Below are positions 29,128 to 39,172 of a DNA stretch of 39,172 nucleotides, in pieces. This stretch comes from Chara braunii (Eukaryota; Streptophyta; Charophyceae; Charales; Characeae). The stretch lies in assembly GCA_003427395.1 (NCBI GenBank), contig BFEA01000258.1, positions 2,732 to 41,903 on the forward strand, written 5' to 3'. How positions within the stretch are numbered: position 1 is the first letter of the stretch; each line of letters opens with the position of its first letter. The translations under genes were made by a program, and so were the position numbers. Below the pieces are notes generated by a model. That model was not told the origin of the DNA and made no database searches. It saw only the letters and a program-made list of their open reading frames with translations.

Positions 29128-29649
29128 TCATAGTGTTCCAATGATAGGACTCCAAATAGGATCACTCCCATAACCCTGGCAAATTTGTTCCTTTAGTTCA
29201 TTTCCAATATTGAGATAGGAGACAATACTTCCAAAGAAATTTGCACGCCTGGACAAAGCATACGCAACCACATCAGAGTTACCTTTGATGGTTTTAACTT
29301 CAAAGTTAAATGTGTCAAGGAATGCGGACCACCTTACCAACTTGTCGGAGAGTTTGGGCTGAGTCTTGATCCACTTCCATGTAGACTGATCAGAGTAGAC
29401 AGTGAAATGTCTCCCTAACAAGTAGTGCTTCCAGGTATCTAGTGCAGCTATTAACCCATACCGTTCTCTTTCATATATAGAGTTAGCTACTTTTTCTGAC
29501 AGAAGTCTTTTCGACATAAACTCAATAGGTCTATATCCCTTACCATCATCCTGTTGTAGCACAACCCCAATCCCATACTGACTTGCGTCAATTGTGACAA
29601 TGAAAGGTAGAGAAGGATCAACAATCTTTAGGACAAGGTAGTGAGTCAA
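29128..29649 (-). pseudogene. RNase H region
   Basis: Frame in phase with RT. Ty3/gypsy RNase H words TIDASQYGIGVVLQQ, ERERYGLIAALDTWKHYL and TVYSDQSTWKWI are present. The last motif reads VVAYALSRR where the family has VADALSRR, so the final catalytic Asp is Tyr (codon at 29260-29262). The role is degrading RNA in RNA:DNA hybrids. Confidence 0.82.
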
Positions 29650-29670
29650 AGCATGTTTTAACTTCCTAAA

Positions 29671-30470
29671 TTATGACTCACAGTCTTTGTCCCACAACCA
29701 AGGTTTTTCCTTTATTAGTAATCTCCTCATAGGTGCAACTATTAAAGAGAAGCTTTTGACGAACTTCCTATAATAACTAGCAAGTCCTAAGAAAGACCTG
29801 GGTTCAGTGACAGTCTTAGGTTGAGGCCAATCTCTGATTGCTGTTATTTTCTTTCCTTCAGGCCTTAGTCCTTCTTCATTCATTATGTGCCCTAGGTATA
29901 ACACTTCAGGCTTAGCGAATTCGGACTTCTTCGGATTCAATTTGAAGTTGCCTTCGCGCAACTTCTGAAGAACCATTCGTAGGTGTTTCTCGTGATCCTC
30001 CAGTATCTTACTGTACACTAGGATATCATCGAGATAGACAATTACAAATCGGTCCAACCACTAGTCGAACAATTTATTCATGAACCTTTGAAAGGTTGCA
30101 GGGGCGTTAGTCAATCCGAAAGACATTACTACAAACTCGTACTGACCATACCTTGTTCGGAAAGCCGTCTTGTGTTGATCTTCAGGAGCCACCTCGATCT
30201 GGTGGTACCCTGACTTGAGATCAATCTTGCTAAAATACCTGCAGCCTTGTAGTTGGTCCAACAAATCATCAATGCATATAAGTGGTTCCGCGTTTTTCAC
30301 AGTGACAGAATTCAACCCACGATAGTCAATGCATAGTCGAAGTCCACCTTCCTTTTGGGGCACAAATAAGACAGGTGCACCATAAGGAGATGAACTGGGT
30401 CGCATTCATCCCTTGTCAGTAAGTTTCTGCAGCTGTTTCTATAATTCCTCAAGTTCTCTGGGCGACATAC
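29671..30470 (-). pseudogene. Reverse transcriptase region
   Basis: Core frame 30405-29671 with RT motifs [40 protein letters not shown] and the catalytic YLDD (30025-30036). A TAG at 30058-30060 splits it, and two further stops lie upstream near 30405-30440. All three catalytic Asp residues are present, so loss of function is due to the stops. The tether LGHIMNEEGLRPEGKKI leads into the RNase H connection domain. Confidence 0.88.
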
Positions 30471-30772
30471 GGTAAATGAGACCCTTGGGAATCTTGCTTC
30501 CGGGAATATCTCGATTGTGTGCTTAATAGCACGCTCAGTGATTCCCGTCGGCTAAGTTTGCAGGTTTTTATATTCTTCAAAAAGTTCCTCGATAGAAGGT
30601 GGATAAGATGAGGAACACTCACCAACTTGTTTGACAAGCACCATCATCACCTCCTGATCCAACTTCTTCTTTATTACCATTGATCGGAAGGCTGGGTAAC
30701 TCATACAACAGAAAGACAGAGTAAGTCAGAGTCAGACCTATGATATAACTCAATAGTACGCAGTTCGGACGT
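30471..30772 (-). pseudogene. Protease-RT linker, degraded
   Basis: Pieces of the usual linker are visible in alternating frames (SIEELFEEYKNLQT near 30590; IPKGLIYRMSPRELEEL near 30490-30440). At least one frameshift near 30770 and one near 30500. Confidence 0.55.
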
Positions 30773-31441
30773 CTAGTCCTTGAGTTTGACAAGTTTATCT
30801 TTGAACTTAACTTCTGGGTCGGCTTTCTCATGCCAATCCATACCCTGAATTATATCAAACGGTAAGTTCTTCTCTATAAGGAAGAATATCTCGTGTATAA
30901 TTTTTTTACCTTCCTTAATCATGAAATAACACTTAACATGATCGACATACTGAGAGACAGTGATCGTGCTCTTGTCAGCCAGTATAGACGTGATAGGTCT
31001 TGGTAAATCTTTTACCTTCATTTCCAGATGCAACTTACGAATTGCCTTTTCTGATATATAAGATCGCGTCGATCCCGGATTTAACATGACACTTACTCGC
31101 GTGTGCGCAATCTCAATATCCGTGATCATCAACTCACCCTTAGACTTCGCTTTCTCCGCCCACGAGCTTCGTAGTGCTATGAGGTCATTGTCGAATTCAT
31201 CAAGGGAATCGTCCAATGAGACAGAAAAAAGTACTGTCTCAGGGTGGTTTGGACGACGGGCGGAAGAAGAGTCATCCTTTGCCTTAAGAGTCGAAGGGGT
31301 AGAAGGGGTTATAGACGCCTTACCTTTGTCTTGGTCTAAACCCTTGGACTCAGTAGGAGCATATGCTACTCCTACTGGCTGCTCGCTTTTGGGTTTCGAA
31401 TAAGCTACGGTGCCACACTTGAGGCATTGACGATTGTCCAT
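30773..31441 (-). pseudogene. Gag zinc knuckle and aspartic protease region
   Basis: Starts with a degenerate knuckle (CLKCGTVAYSKPKS, 31426-31385) in which the CCHC His and last Cys are Tyr and Ser. After a charged linker, the retropepsin-like domain shows VSVMLNPGSTRSYISEKAI: the active-site Asp position is Asn (codon 31079-31081). IIQGMDWHEKADPEV matches the downstream flank (normally GMDWL). The role would be cleavage of the gag-pol polyprotein. The frame ends at 30773. Confidence 0.75.
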
Positions 31442-33163
31442 TTTGAACTGTCATTCCTCCCAAGTCATGTTCATCTTTTCCCAAGGTCTCCCGAACGTGA
31501 TGCCGGGATGCTCGAGAAACGAGCGTGGCCTCTTCTTCTTCGTCCACTAATTCTGACCTCCTTTGTTGGCTATCACAATAGTGGCATCACCCTTCCCAGA
31601 TTCACTGTTGTCGTTACCTCCTCCTCCCTCAGTCTCTTCAAGAGGTAATTTCTCCACTATATCATCATTAAAAACAACTAACATATGGTCCTGGCGCTTT
31701 TTCCTCCAAAGGACTCGCTTACCATAGCCACCAACCGATCATGACTTTACCACCGAAGAATAAAAACATTTTACCTGTGCGGTCATCTGCTCTCCTTGGA
31801 GAGCGAGATCGCGAAATTGTCGATAGTTATACTTACCAGATTTCGATTCGGCCACGAGTTGTCCACGAATGGGCTCGGGCAGTGCACGTGAGTAGATATA
31901 GAGAACCTGTTTGTCTTGAAGATTCAACCCAGGTACCTGCAGCAGATGATTCACTTCACAAGACAAAGCATCAATAGAAGTCCATCGCTTTTGGCCTATC
32001 GTGGTGAGTTCATCAAAATCTTTGTCAGTTGTCGTCTTGTCAAGGAATCTCTCCTTGATTTTCTGGAGAAATTGCCTTAACGTCAGGGTTTTGACTCACC
32101 TATATCTTCAAAGCCAGCGGCATTGGCTTCGGCCAACACCCATTTCTTGGCTACTCCTCCTAAACAAGACGTGGAGAAAGCGACCTGACTTTAAGTCTCC
32201 ACGGGTGTTGTCCCTACGTAAGTCTGTATCTCTGCAATCCATAACAACAAGTTCACTTCCTTTTTGTAGCTGTACGTAAATGGCAATTTCATGTTGAACT
32301 TTTCTTTCTTTTTCGGCTTCTCCGCTTCATTGGCCGGCTCCTCTTTCTTTTCGGTGGGTCCTTCTTTCTTCTTGTTGGTTCCTCATATTTTTGCTTCGAG
32401 GTTTCGGGTTTGTCTGACGTCTCCTTGTCTTCTCTCTTTGCATCTTTCATCAACTTGTCCTGGGGTTCTTTCTTTTTTTTCCCCTTAGCGTCCTCCTCAA
32501 CTGACACTTTTCCTTTCCCTTTTCATAATCTCAGTACCGTCTCCAATGCGGCGGTGTTATTATTAATCTTTAGCTCAAGGTATGCCAGATAGGCCATCAA
32601 GTTATCAAGAACAGATGCAAAATCAGTTGTTGTTGTTTTTGTTGTTGTTGTTGTTGTTGTTGTTGTTTTCCCCCCTCACAATCTACCCGGAGTGACCGAA
32701 CCGAACATGTTATTTCAATATGAAATTGTTGTCTAATTTCTTCTACCTTTCTTTCTCGCTGTTCTTTCTCAATTTTTATCCTTCGGTACTCATCCATTCT
32801 TTTTCTTTCCGCGTTCAATGAGTCTTCCAATTGTCTAATGTTGGCCAACATTGTATCCTCATTCAGTTCTGGCCTTCTTACTTCTTCCCGTCTTCTTCTT
32901 TCACTTCCCGTTCTTCTTTTGGCTCGCCTGCAACGATTTTCGCCATCTCCTCGGTGACATATTGATCAAGGGTCATTCGACCCTGATCAATAGTTCACTC
33001 CACCCTTGTACTGGCTTCCATCATCTGAACAGTTGTATCAGCCTCTTTGAGTTTGGTTTCTTCAGCACGCAGATCAAACTGGCTGCGTACATGCTGTTCA
33101 GCCATGGCTCCAACACCATGGAACTCATTCAGTAGCTGTTGAAGGCAACCTAGCATCATTTAC
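31442..33163 (-). pseudogene. Gag region, multiply broken
   Basis: N-terminal coiled-coil-like segment from about 33163 (MLGCLQQLLNEFHGVGAM) with a TGA near 32998; a charged helix IRQLEDSLNAERKRMDEYRR (32851 on), interrupted by an inserted simple-repeat unit at 32626-32709; then a very basic Lys/Arg/Glu stretch (32507-32289). The retrotransposon gag core follows: LLLWIAEIQTYVG, LGGVAKKWVLAEA, a frameshift near 32090, and LPEPIRGQLVAESKSGKY (to 31739). Stops at 31739, 31556 and 31451. Gag would form the particle. Confidence 0.75.
32626..32709. repeat. (GTT)n plus dispersed-repeat fragment inserted in gag
   Basis: A (GTT)n run (32626-32668) directly followed by CTCACAATCTACCCGGAGTG and ACCGAACATG (32675-32709). 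The second part matches 10894-10927, where the adjacent simple repeat is (ATG)n. On both sides gag coding resumes with coiled-coil character, so this is a retroposon insertion or target of one. Confidence 0.65.
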
Positions 33164-34038
33164 CGTCGGTTTTCAATCTGGGTACGTGTCCGGATTTCAC
33201 CTTCCTCATCAACGAAGAAGGTGACAAAGACAGGTGGGAAGAGATGAGGAATGAAGCGAATCAGAATGGAGAGACGCAGACAGTTCCAAAGGTAAGATAT
33301 CTTCAGATGTGTTTACCGCACAATAAATAAACAATAATGATTCAATAATAAATTCCACGGTCACACTAGTCCAAATTTCTTCAGCAAGAAATCAAGAACA
33401 ATTCAGGAAACAAAAATACAATCTGGTTCTAACCTCAACTGTCTAGTCTGTGTATGATGACGTCCTATAGCATGTGTACAGGTATCGCAGCCACGACCAG
33501 TGTGATCAAGACAACAACACACATGTGAGTATGCAAGGACACCACAAAACAACCAACAGGTGAGTAAAACCAACAGTCCAACACAATTAATTGTTAGCTT
33601 CCTCTCTTTCTGGCTGTATTATCTGCAGCAACCAAACACATTACACACTCAACACCTTACTCAGTTACGCAGGCCACGTGTCAGCCCTGGAATGCCAACA
33701 TAGCAGCTCAATGAAGTCTTCCACATCAGCACATCAAGAACCCAGAGGGTGTACAAAAGGGATGCCACGTACGCACTGCGTGCCTGTCACGCACATTACA
33801 CTGGCATGCCACGTCAGCCTGTTCGTGTTGCCAACGAAACTCTCCCCGGTGTCTTCAATGCAGCTTCATCATCATCTTCAAGGGATGGCTGCTCACAAGT
33901 GCATTACTACAATGTCTAGACTTGCGGTATGACCGCTCGCGTTAATAAACGTGTTTCGTTTTGCACTTGCAGCACCTCCCACTTACCTGGGTGCCACGTC
34001 AGCATTGACAGCAGACGACAGATTGCAATAAAGAAGTT
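33164..34038 (-). other. Chromovirus 5' leader
   Basis: Noncoding between PBS and gag. Contains a stem TCACCTTC/GAAGGTGA near 33197-33224 and scattered GCCACGT words similar to the LTR minisatellite (33660-33810). No other feature. Confidence 0.5.
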
Positions 34039-34050
34039 GCTCCGATACCA
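34039..34050 (-). promoter_or_regulatory. Primer binding site, tRNA-iMet type
   Basis: Minus strand TGGTATCGGAGC, one base different from the common plant LTR-element PBS TGGTATCAGAGC (initiator tRNA-Met 3' end). It lies 3 nt from the 5' LTR edge at 34054, as expected. Confidence 0.85.
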
Positions 34051-34053
34051 AAT

Positions 34054-35217
34054 TGTAATGAACCCAGTTTGACAGATACTCATAAGTCGTCAAATACCTG
34101 TGGAGTCAGTATCTGCAGCAAAGTCTCCAACTCGCGAAGAATACATCAAACAGTAACTCATTATCATCAAATAGAAGAGAGTGGAGGGAGAACAGACAAA
34201 GGAGAAGATGAAGATCCACACAATAATCCCTGCTGAACCCTCTCCTTCTCCGGGCTTTTCCCCTCTTCACAACAACAATGATAATAAGTATAATCATGAT
34301 CACACATGGAAGTGCCACGTGACACTCAATCTCATGAAGACCATGAAGACATTCCAGATTCCAGTATCAACTTCAATCTCAGGTGAGTACCCATTCTCTC
34401 TCAACCACAAATCTCGATCTTCCTCCTTCCTTGCAATCAGTCACCTCATGTAGACAGCATGGACGTTGCCACGTCAAGTGGTAATAGCCATATCATCAAT
34501 ATAGACAAGAAGCAGCGCCACATCAGCATGCCACGTAAACCAAAGGCAGCACCACTTATACCAGAGGTAGCACTACATCAGCATGCCACGTAGACCATAG
34601 GCAGTGACACGTATACCAGAGGCAGCGCCACATCAGCATGCCACGTAGACCATAGGCAGCGCCACGTCAGCATACCACATAGACCATAGGCAGCGCCACA
34701 TATACCAGAGGCAGCGCCACGTATACTAGAGGCAGCGCCATGTCAGCATGGCCTGGTGCAATGAAGAAGCTTCAACATGCTGCCTCCAACTCGTGTCGTC
34801 GTCCACAACGCTCGTGCACAACCAGCATGAAGCCAGCGTGGTGTCAAAGTCTCGCCAGCGTCAAAGCAGCATGGCAAGACTGAATGCCTTGACTCTCTCG
34901 AGGCCAGTCTTAAGTAGCAATGAGCGAGGATGTCTGGCCTCGGTGCATTTTCCCTCAGTCGTCCAGATTGACTCACAGTTGAAGGCCTGGATTGTACAGT
35001 TGCAGTCTTCTCCCTTGGACCTGTTGCTGTCTGGGTACCTGCATACAAACAAGTGTGTGTGCTTGACCTGCGGGCCTGGGCTAGGTACCTTTGGACTTTG
35101 ACTGTTGGGTGGACCGACGGTTGACTAAAGTCAACTGTCACACGCCCAGGCCCTGAATTCGTGAAGGGCCTTTTCTGCCCTTGTTCGGCCTGAGTTGAGG
35201 ACGGCTAAGTAGGCCCT
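34054..35217 (-). repeat. 5' LTR of the chromovirus (right copy)
   Basis: Starts TGTAATGAACCCAGTT on + and ends TAGGCCCTC. Single copy of the 93-bp block duplicated on the left. Minisatellite at about 34455-34750. Short frames on both strands inside it are not genes. Confidence 0.85.
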
Positions 35218-36242
35218 CGGGCCGAGCGGCACCGAGCGGTGACAAGCAGCGGAAAACCGAGCGACGTCGGACGACATCAAGCGACGGAGCGGCGCGATGT
35301 TGGGGGGAGTGGATTCGGGGTGGTGTGAGGTGGCGGTTGAGAGGCTTTTGGTGAATGGATGATGATGGGAAAGATGGTGACGAAGGTGGTGCATTGTGCG
35401 TAGAGGATAAGCTGCTACGAAGAGGCTACTTGTGAACGGTTGCGACGGATATGGTCTGCCAGCATCATTATCTGAGCTACGAATCGCGGGGTGTCACGTG
35501 TCCAACGAGTAAATCAGGTGATGAAGGGCAACGAAGGGCACGATAGGTCTGTTTCCCCCCGGACTACCAGTGAGGGTCACCGACAGGTTCGGTGGTTTTG
35601 TCTTGCTACGTGGCAAGTGAGGGATAAAGTGAAGCCACGGTCCGTTAGTCCTTATTGTTCAACCTTATATGTTTTGATAGCTGAGAGAGCGGCCACGTGA
35701 TGGTTGAGTTGCCTTCGGGCCGATAAGGGAGGGGGTGAAGGTTTGGGGGGAGACAGACACAACATGATGAGAGGTCGGTTTGTATGCTTCGATCCATAGT
35801 TCTGAGGAATGTCTGTTGCTCTTTGTGGCTGGAGGATTGAGTGATCTCCGTTTCCTTACGATCTAATTCTTGTTCAATTTGATGATTGTAAATCAAAGTT
35901 TTGATTCTGATTTATGTTTTTCGAATCTAATTTTTTGAATCATTTGGATTTTTCTATTTTGGATTTCTCATGATAGGTAGCTTAGGTTTTCAATTCGAAT
36001 TTGATTCAAGACAGTGGACTCATGAATGATTTCAAAAATTTTCGATTAATTCTCGATTTGATGTTTTCATGTTGATGATCGTAAGTTAGAGCTTCGTCTT
36101 TGATCTCGAATAATGATTTCTAGTTTTTTAGAGTCTCAATGGTCTCGTGAAGAATAATTCAAGTTGGTTTTCGTATATTAGAGTTTTTTGTTTTTTTCTT
36201 GATGGTTCGACTCGATGATTTAGTCTTCCTGAGAGTGGTATT
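35218..36242. other. Gene-free stretch right of the chromovirus
   Basis: GC-rich with GAGCG words to about 35300, then unique sequence; 35850-36240 is AT-rich with repeated GAATC/GATTC words. No LINE sequence continuing from 26414 is visible here. Confidence 0.5.
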
Positions 36243-37960
36243 CTAGTATCTTGTTTTTGCACTGGTCGTTGGGATATACTCCTGTCTGGAGTGCCTTTTG
36301 GCTAAAGTGGGGTTAGTAGTGAGAGGGAGGTGACACGTCTTGCTGGCGAGGGGGCTAGTTGGTAGGACTGGAATAGAGCATAGCGGCAACGGAGATGGTG
36401 ACTTCGTTGTGATAAGTCTTGTCGGAGGGGGGTCGGGGAAGTGTTTAGGTGGTCTGGGGGTGCTGAGCACGACCGGTGCATGGAGGAAGTCGGGCAGTCT
36501 GAAATCTTGTTTGCCGCGGTGTGTCCAACAGATTATCCGACGGTGGGTTATCGCCATCATGTTTATGAGGTTAGGGTTGACCGATGCCAGAACGACGCTG
36601 ACCGAAGATGGGGTTTGGTCGCGCTGCCCTGTAACCTGAGTATGTGGGGGTTAGAGGCTTGGTAGAAAGATCTGGGTAACTGCAAAGGGTGGAAGGCAGT
36701 CCAGTGACTAATCGTGAGCTAGTATTAGGACGACGCGGGTCGGAGCTGCGGTGGGTCGCGCCGCCCTATAACCTAGTAGTTGGGGGTGTGAGGCCTGGAA
36801 GAGCCTTGTATCTAGGATATGTGGGTTGAGGCAGCCGTCAGATAGTCGGTTAATAGTATTGGGGCAGCATGTTTTTTTTTTATATCGGCTTCCAGATAAC
36901 CTCAATTGATTCTCATTTTTCATGAGTAAGTTTGATTTGGTGGTCTTGAGAATGCTTTAGGGTTCTGGGGGCTTCTTGCCACTCACTGTAGGCTATGCAG
37001 TTATATTCATAGATCTGCGGTGGTTCAATGCCGGAACGTCGCTGGCTGGTGCTGGAAGTAGATGGTGGGATATCAAGCGTCCTACAAGTGAGGGGGCTAG
37101 CTGGTAGGATGGAAATAGGGTACATCAGTAGCGAAGATGGTGGCTCTTTTGCAGTAAGTTTTGCCGGAGTGAGGTAAAAAGGATGAATGGGGTTCTGAGA
37201 CGTTCTCTAAACTTTTGCTTACGTGAGTGGGAGAAGTAGATGGTGTGATATCAAGCGTCCTACTAGTGAGGGGGGTAGCTGGTAGGATGGAAATAGGGTA
37301 TAGCAGCAACGAAGATGGTGGCTCTGTTGCAGTAAGTCTTGCCGGAGTGAGGTAAAGAGGATGGACGGGGTTTTCTGAGGCGTTTCCTAAATTCTTGCTT
37401 TTTCTGAAGTTTGTCATGGTAGTTTCTCAACTGGCTTCAATTGTTTCTTAGCCAAAGCCGAGAAATGACCATGGTATCTCAAACCTTCAAAATTCTATTC
37501 AGTTGCTTCTGGTGGTCTTGAGAATCGCTCTAGGATTCTGTGGACTTTAAGCCTGGTAGGATGAAAATAGGGTACAGCAGCAACGAAGATGGTGGCTCTG
37601 ATGCAGTAAGTTTTGCCAGAGCGAGGCAAAGAGGATGGATGGGGGGTTCTGAGACGTTTTCTGAAATTTTGCCTAGGTGAGTGGGAAAAGATGGTTGGAT
37701 ATCAAGCGTCCTACTAGTGAGGGGGTCAGCTGGCAGGATGGTAATAGGGTACAGTAGCAATAGAGATGGTGACTCTGCTGCAGTAAGACTTGCCGGAGTG
37801 AGGTAAAGAGGATGGGTGGGGGTTCCTGAGTCTTTTCCTGAAATTTTTGCCTATTTTCGGTGGCTTGTTGGTATGTCTTAATCTAGCTCTAATTTTTTCT
37901 TAGCTAACGCCGGGTAGTGACCTCAGTACCTCAAGCATTCAAAATTCTTTCAAAATTCTA
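36243..37960 (-). repeat. Tandem array of repeat family R, inverted relative to the left copies
   Basis: On + the marker TAGCTGGTAGGATGGAAATA appears near 37097, 37277, 37553 and 37729 (spacing 180, 276 and 176 bp), each followed by GCAGTAAG...GCCGGAGTGAGGTAAAGAGGATGG. Degenerate copies start at about 36340 and a module-B-like block at about 36700-36800. Reverse complements match 2584-2830 and 2941-3640. Minus-strand frames through the array are Pro/Ser/Thr-rich and lack domains. Confidence 0.75.
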
Positions 37961-37977
37961 TGTAAATTTCCATATAG

Positions 37978-38029
37978 GACGTTGTGCCTGGTTCCCAGCA
38001 CGTGCTGCTCCCCACGAATAGATTGGATC

Positions 38030-38068
<39 letters not shown>
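37978..38068 (+). repeat. Dispersed retroposon-like repeat with A-tail
   Basis: GGACGTTGTGCCTGGTTCCC, then CAGCACGTGCTGCTCCCCAC and GAATAGAT, then T6 and about 34 A (38035-38068). Same order as the minus-strand copy at 2388-2443. The poly(A) supports retroposition in the + orientation. Confidence 0.65.
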
Positions 38069-38069
<1 letters not shown>

Positions 38070-38190
38070 AGTAAGGACAACTATGGCTCTGGCTGCACTA
38101 CTCTCCGCTCTCGAAAAAATGGAGAGTGCGAGGAGAGCTGAAAAACTCTCCGAATTCGTGATTTTTGGTTCACCGCTGCAGTAACTCTCC

Positions 38191-38193
<3 letters not shown>

Positions 38194-38242
<49 letters not shown>
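38194..38242. repeat. (CT)n microsatellite
   Basis: CT run ending exactly where the U6-like sequence begins. Confidence 0.9.
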
Positions 38243-38245
<3 letters not shown>

Positions 38246-38335
38246 CTTTGGGGACATCGGAACGATACAGAGAAGATTAGCGTGGCGCCTGCGCAAGGAT
38301 GACAAGCACTCTCCACTCTCAGAGACTCCAATTTG
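38243..38335 (+). ncRNA. U6 snRNA-like sequence with internal deletion
   Basis: GTCCTTTGGGGACATC (5' stem-loop), then GGAACGATACAGAGAAGATT, AGCGTGGCGCCTGCGCAAGG and ATGACAAGCAC, very close to plant U6 as I recall it. About 10 nt normally between the 5' stem and GGAACGATA are missing. The ACAGAGA box (38267-38273) and AGC triad (38279-38281) are intact. The 3' end (AGAGACTCCAATTTG) diverges and lacks a T-tract. Upstream is only CT repeat, with no TATA or USE. Most likely a retropseudogene. Confidence 0.75.
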
Positions 38336-38600
38336 TAAGTGCTCTAGCAAACACGGTGACAGCACTGGAGGACACGAGGTGATTTGCATTTTGTCCGCCC
38401 AGACTCCAGGCACACTCTCCGAACTCCTGGAGAGTCGGGTGGAGGTCCATTGGGAAAAGCAGGTTGGGCACTCTCCACCAGCAGAGAGTGCTTTTCGAGG
38501 GAGGTTTCTGACAGTTCTCCGAAGGTTTTTCAGGGGTGAAATCGGATAGTTAGTGTAGCGATAAAAAACTCTCCGAATTCAGAGAGTAGAGAGTAGTGCA

Positions 38601-39020
38601 GCGAGACCTATGAATGCCTAACTAAGCTTGTTACCTACCTCTCCTACTAAAATCAGACTACCATTCACTACGACAACCCAACTGTGTTCGAGTTCACTGA
38701 CGAAAACAGGACTTGCCGGAGTGAGGTAAAGAGGATTGATAGGGGGTTTCTGAGTCGATTTCTGAATTTTGCCCAATTCTGAAGTCTGTCGTAGTAATTT
38801 CCTAAGTAGCTTCCACAACGCTCTCTTGGATCTACAGTGCATAAAGATAAAGGCTAGTGAGTATTGGTCTGAGGATGATATATGTAAATGCCTATGTCAC
38901 ATAGTGCGAAAAAAAGTTTTACATTTGGACAGATGCGATGTCAGGCAATGACATCCGCTATGAAACCGGGGGTCCACGGTGAAACTGGGAAGCGAACTAT
39001 AGAGTAATGGAGGATCTAGA
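38601..39020. other. Repeat family R remnant and gene-free DNA
   Basis: 38705-38770 has GACTTGCCGGAGTGAGGTAA, a further inverted copy of family R module A. The rest shows no gene. Confidence 0.5.
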
Positions 39021-39027
39021 TACGCCC

Positions 39028-39077
39028 CTTTCTTCTTCTTCCTCTTTTTCTTCTTCTTCTTCTTCTTCTTCTTCTTT

Positions 39078-39113
<36 letters not shown>

Positions 39114-39172
39114 TTTTTCTTTTTTTCTTTTTTTCTTTTTTTCTTTGTTTTTTTCAAAAAAAAAAAAAAAGG
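39028..39172. repeat. (TTC)n / (TTTC)n microsatellite, then T and A tracts
   Basis: TTC units to about 39075, TTTC and longer T units to about 39155, then an A-tract at the window end. The Lys-rich minus frame across it is an artefact of composition. Confidence 0.95.

Larger units (their letters stand above)
26415..35217 (-). mobile_element. Decayed Ty3/gypsy chromovirus with two LTRs
   Basis: Minus-strand element: 5' LTR (35217-34054), PBS (34050-34039), leader, gag, protease, RT, RNase H, integrase, chromodomain (stop 27730), 3' LTR (27648-26415). The pol order PR-RT-RH-INT is Ty3/gypsy; a C-terminal chromodomain places it with chromoviruses. Many stops and several frameshifts. LTRs are roughly 92-96% identical in the parts I compared by eye, so the insertion is not recent. 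The flanks do not show a convincing 5-bp target duplication (CCGAT on the left; CCGAG four bases beyond on the right). Confidence 0.88.
38090..38600. repeat. ACTCTCC hairpin element
   Basis: Stems: ACTCTCC/GGAGAGT (38100-38106/38121-38127); ACTCTCC/GGAGAGT with 8-nt loop (38414-38435); GCACTCTC/GAGAGTGC with 8-nt loop (38468-38491); ACTCTC/GAGAGT with 8-nt loop (38568-38587). The 17-mer AAAAACTCTCCGAATTC occurs near both ends (about 38143-38159 and 38564-38580). A CT microsatellite (38194-38242) and a U6-like sequence (38243-38335) sit inside. No coding frame. Confidence 0.65.

Noticed and set aside
32970-32992. TTGATCAAGGGT/ACCCTGATCAA stem
   Set aside because: Lies inside gag coding sequence, with no relatives nearby; treated as chance.
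32851-33135. 94-codon plus frame
   Set aside because: Antisense of the chromovirus gag; the minus strand has the coherent coiled-coil sequence.
38897-39157. Lys-rich minus frame at the window end
   Set aside because: Translation of TTC/TTTC microsatellite.
1-39172. CRISPR array, bacterial operon or phage features
   Set aside because: No regularly spaced direct repeats with unique spacers and no prokaryotic gene organisation. The 110-bp and 120-bp repeats have related, not unique, intervals.

Overview
This window looks like repeat-dense nuclear DNA of a streptophyte or other green-lineage eukaryote. The reasons are a plant-type telomere motif (TTTAGGG), a plant-style DUF4283/CCHC LINE, a chromodomain-bearing Ty3/gypsy element, and a Penelope-like element (PLE) with its GIY-YIG nuclease in front of the reverse transcriptase. 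A charophyte such as Chara is my best guess (inference only). No intact host protein gene is visible; one 43-nt splice-bounded candidate exon is the only hint of one. Every recognisable coding region is a broken retroelement or an unrecognised decayed frame. Ns at 4626, 4971-4977 and 26617 mark assembly joins.

Layout. 1-5.5 kb: CT and AT microsatellites, a 63-bp and a 113-bp tandem duplication, a repeat family (2.58-3.64 kb) that recurs in inverted orientation at 36.24-38.77 kb, and a tRNA-like SINE head. 5.98-8.71 kb: the PLE relic on +, followed by a 110-bp tandem array. 9.2-11.0 kb: tRNA-like sequence, a local duplication, and copies of a dispersed retroposon ending in simple repeats. 11.55-12.40 kb: an unidentified decayed frame on the minus strand. 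12.4-19.5 kb: a nearly full-length LINE on the minus strand with ORF1 (DUF4283-like, zinc knuckle, unusual C-terminal domain) overlapping ORF2 (APE endonuclease, RT, zf-RVT). 19.5-22.2 kb: a tRNA-derived SINE, a perfect 46-bp palindrome with neighbouring hairpins, and a GC/CpG-rich block of strong hairpins. 22.6-24.6 kb: a noncoding stretch saturated with hairpins. It includes alternating 120-bp repeats and seven hairpins that share a nearly constant ~20-nt loop while their stems differ and co-vary. 24.9-25.4 kb: a U6 snRNA-like sequence and a second tRNA-headed retroposon. 26.1-26.4 kb: the 3' end of a second LINE, cut by a long terminal repeat. 26.4-35.2 kb: a decayed chromovirus on the minus strand with two LTRs, a tRNA-iMet-type primer binding site, and gag-PR-RT-RH-INT-chromodomain remnants. 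35.2-39.17 kb: AT-rich spacer, tandem repeats, a hairpin-rich ACTCTCC element containing a second U6-like sequence, and TTC/TTTC microsatellites.

The retroelements are all dead by sequence (frameshifts, nonsense codons, and some altered catalytic residues). The nonsense codons are all compatible with G:C to A:T transitions, as expected for methylated, silenced DNA. The most unusual item, and the one I would examine first, is the covarying hairpin array at 23.87-24.59 kb.
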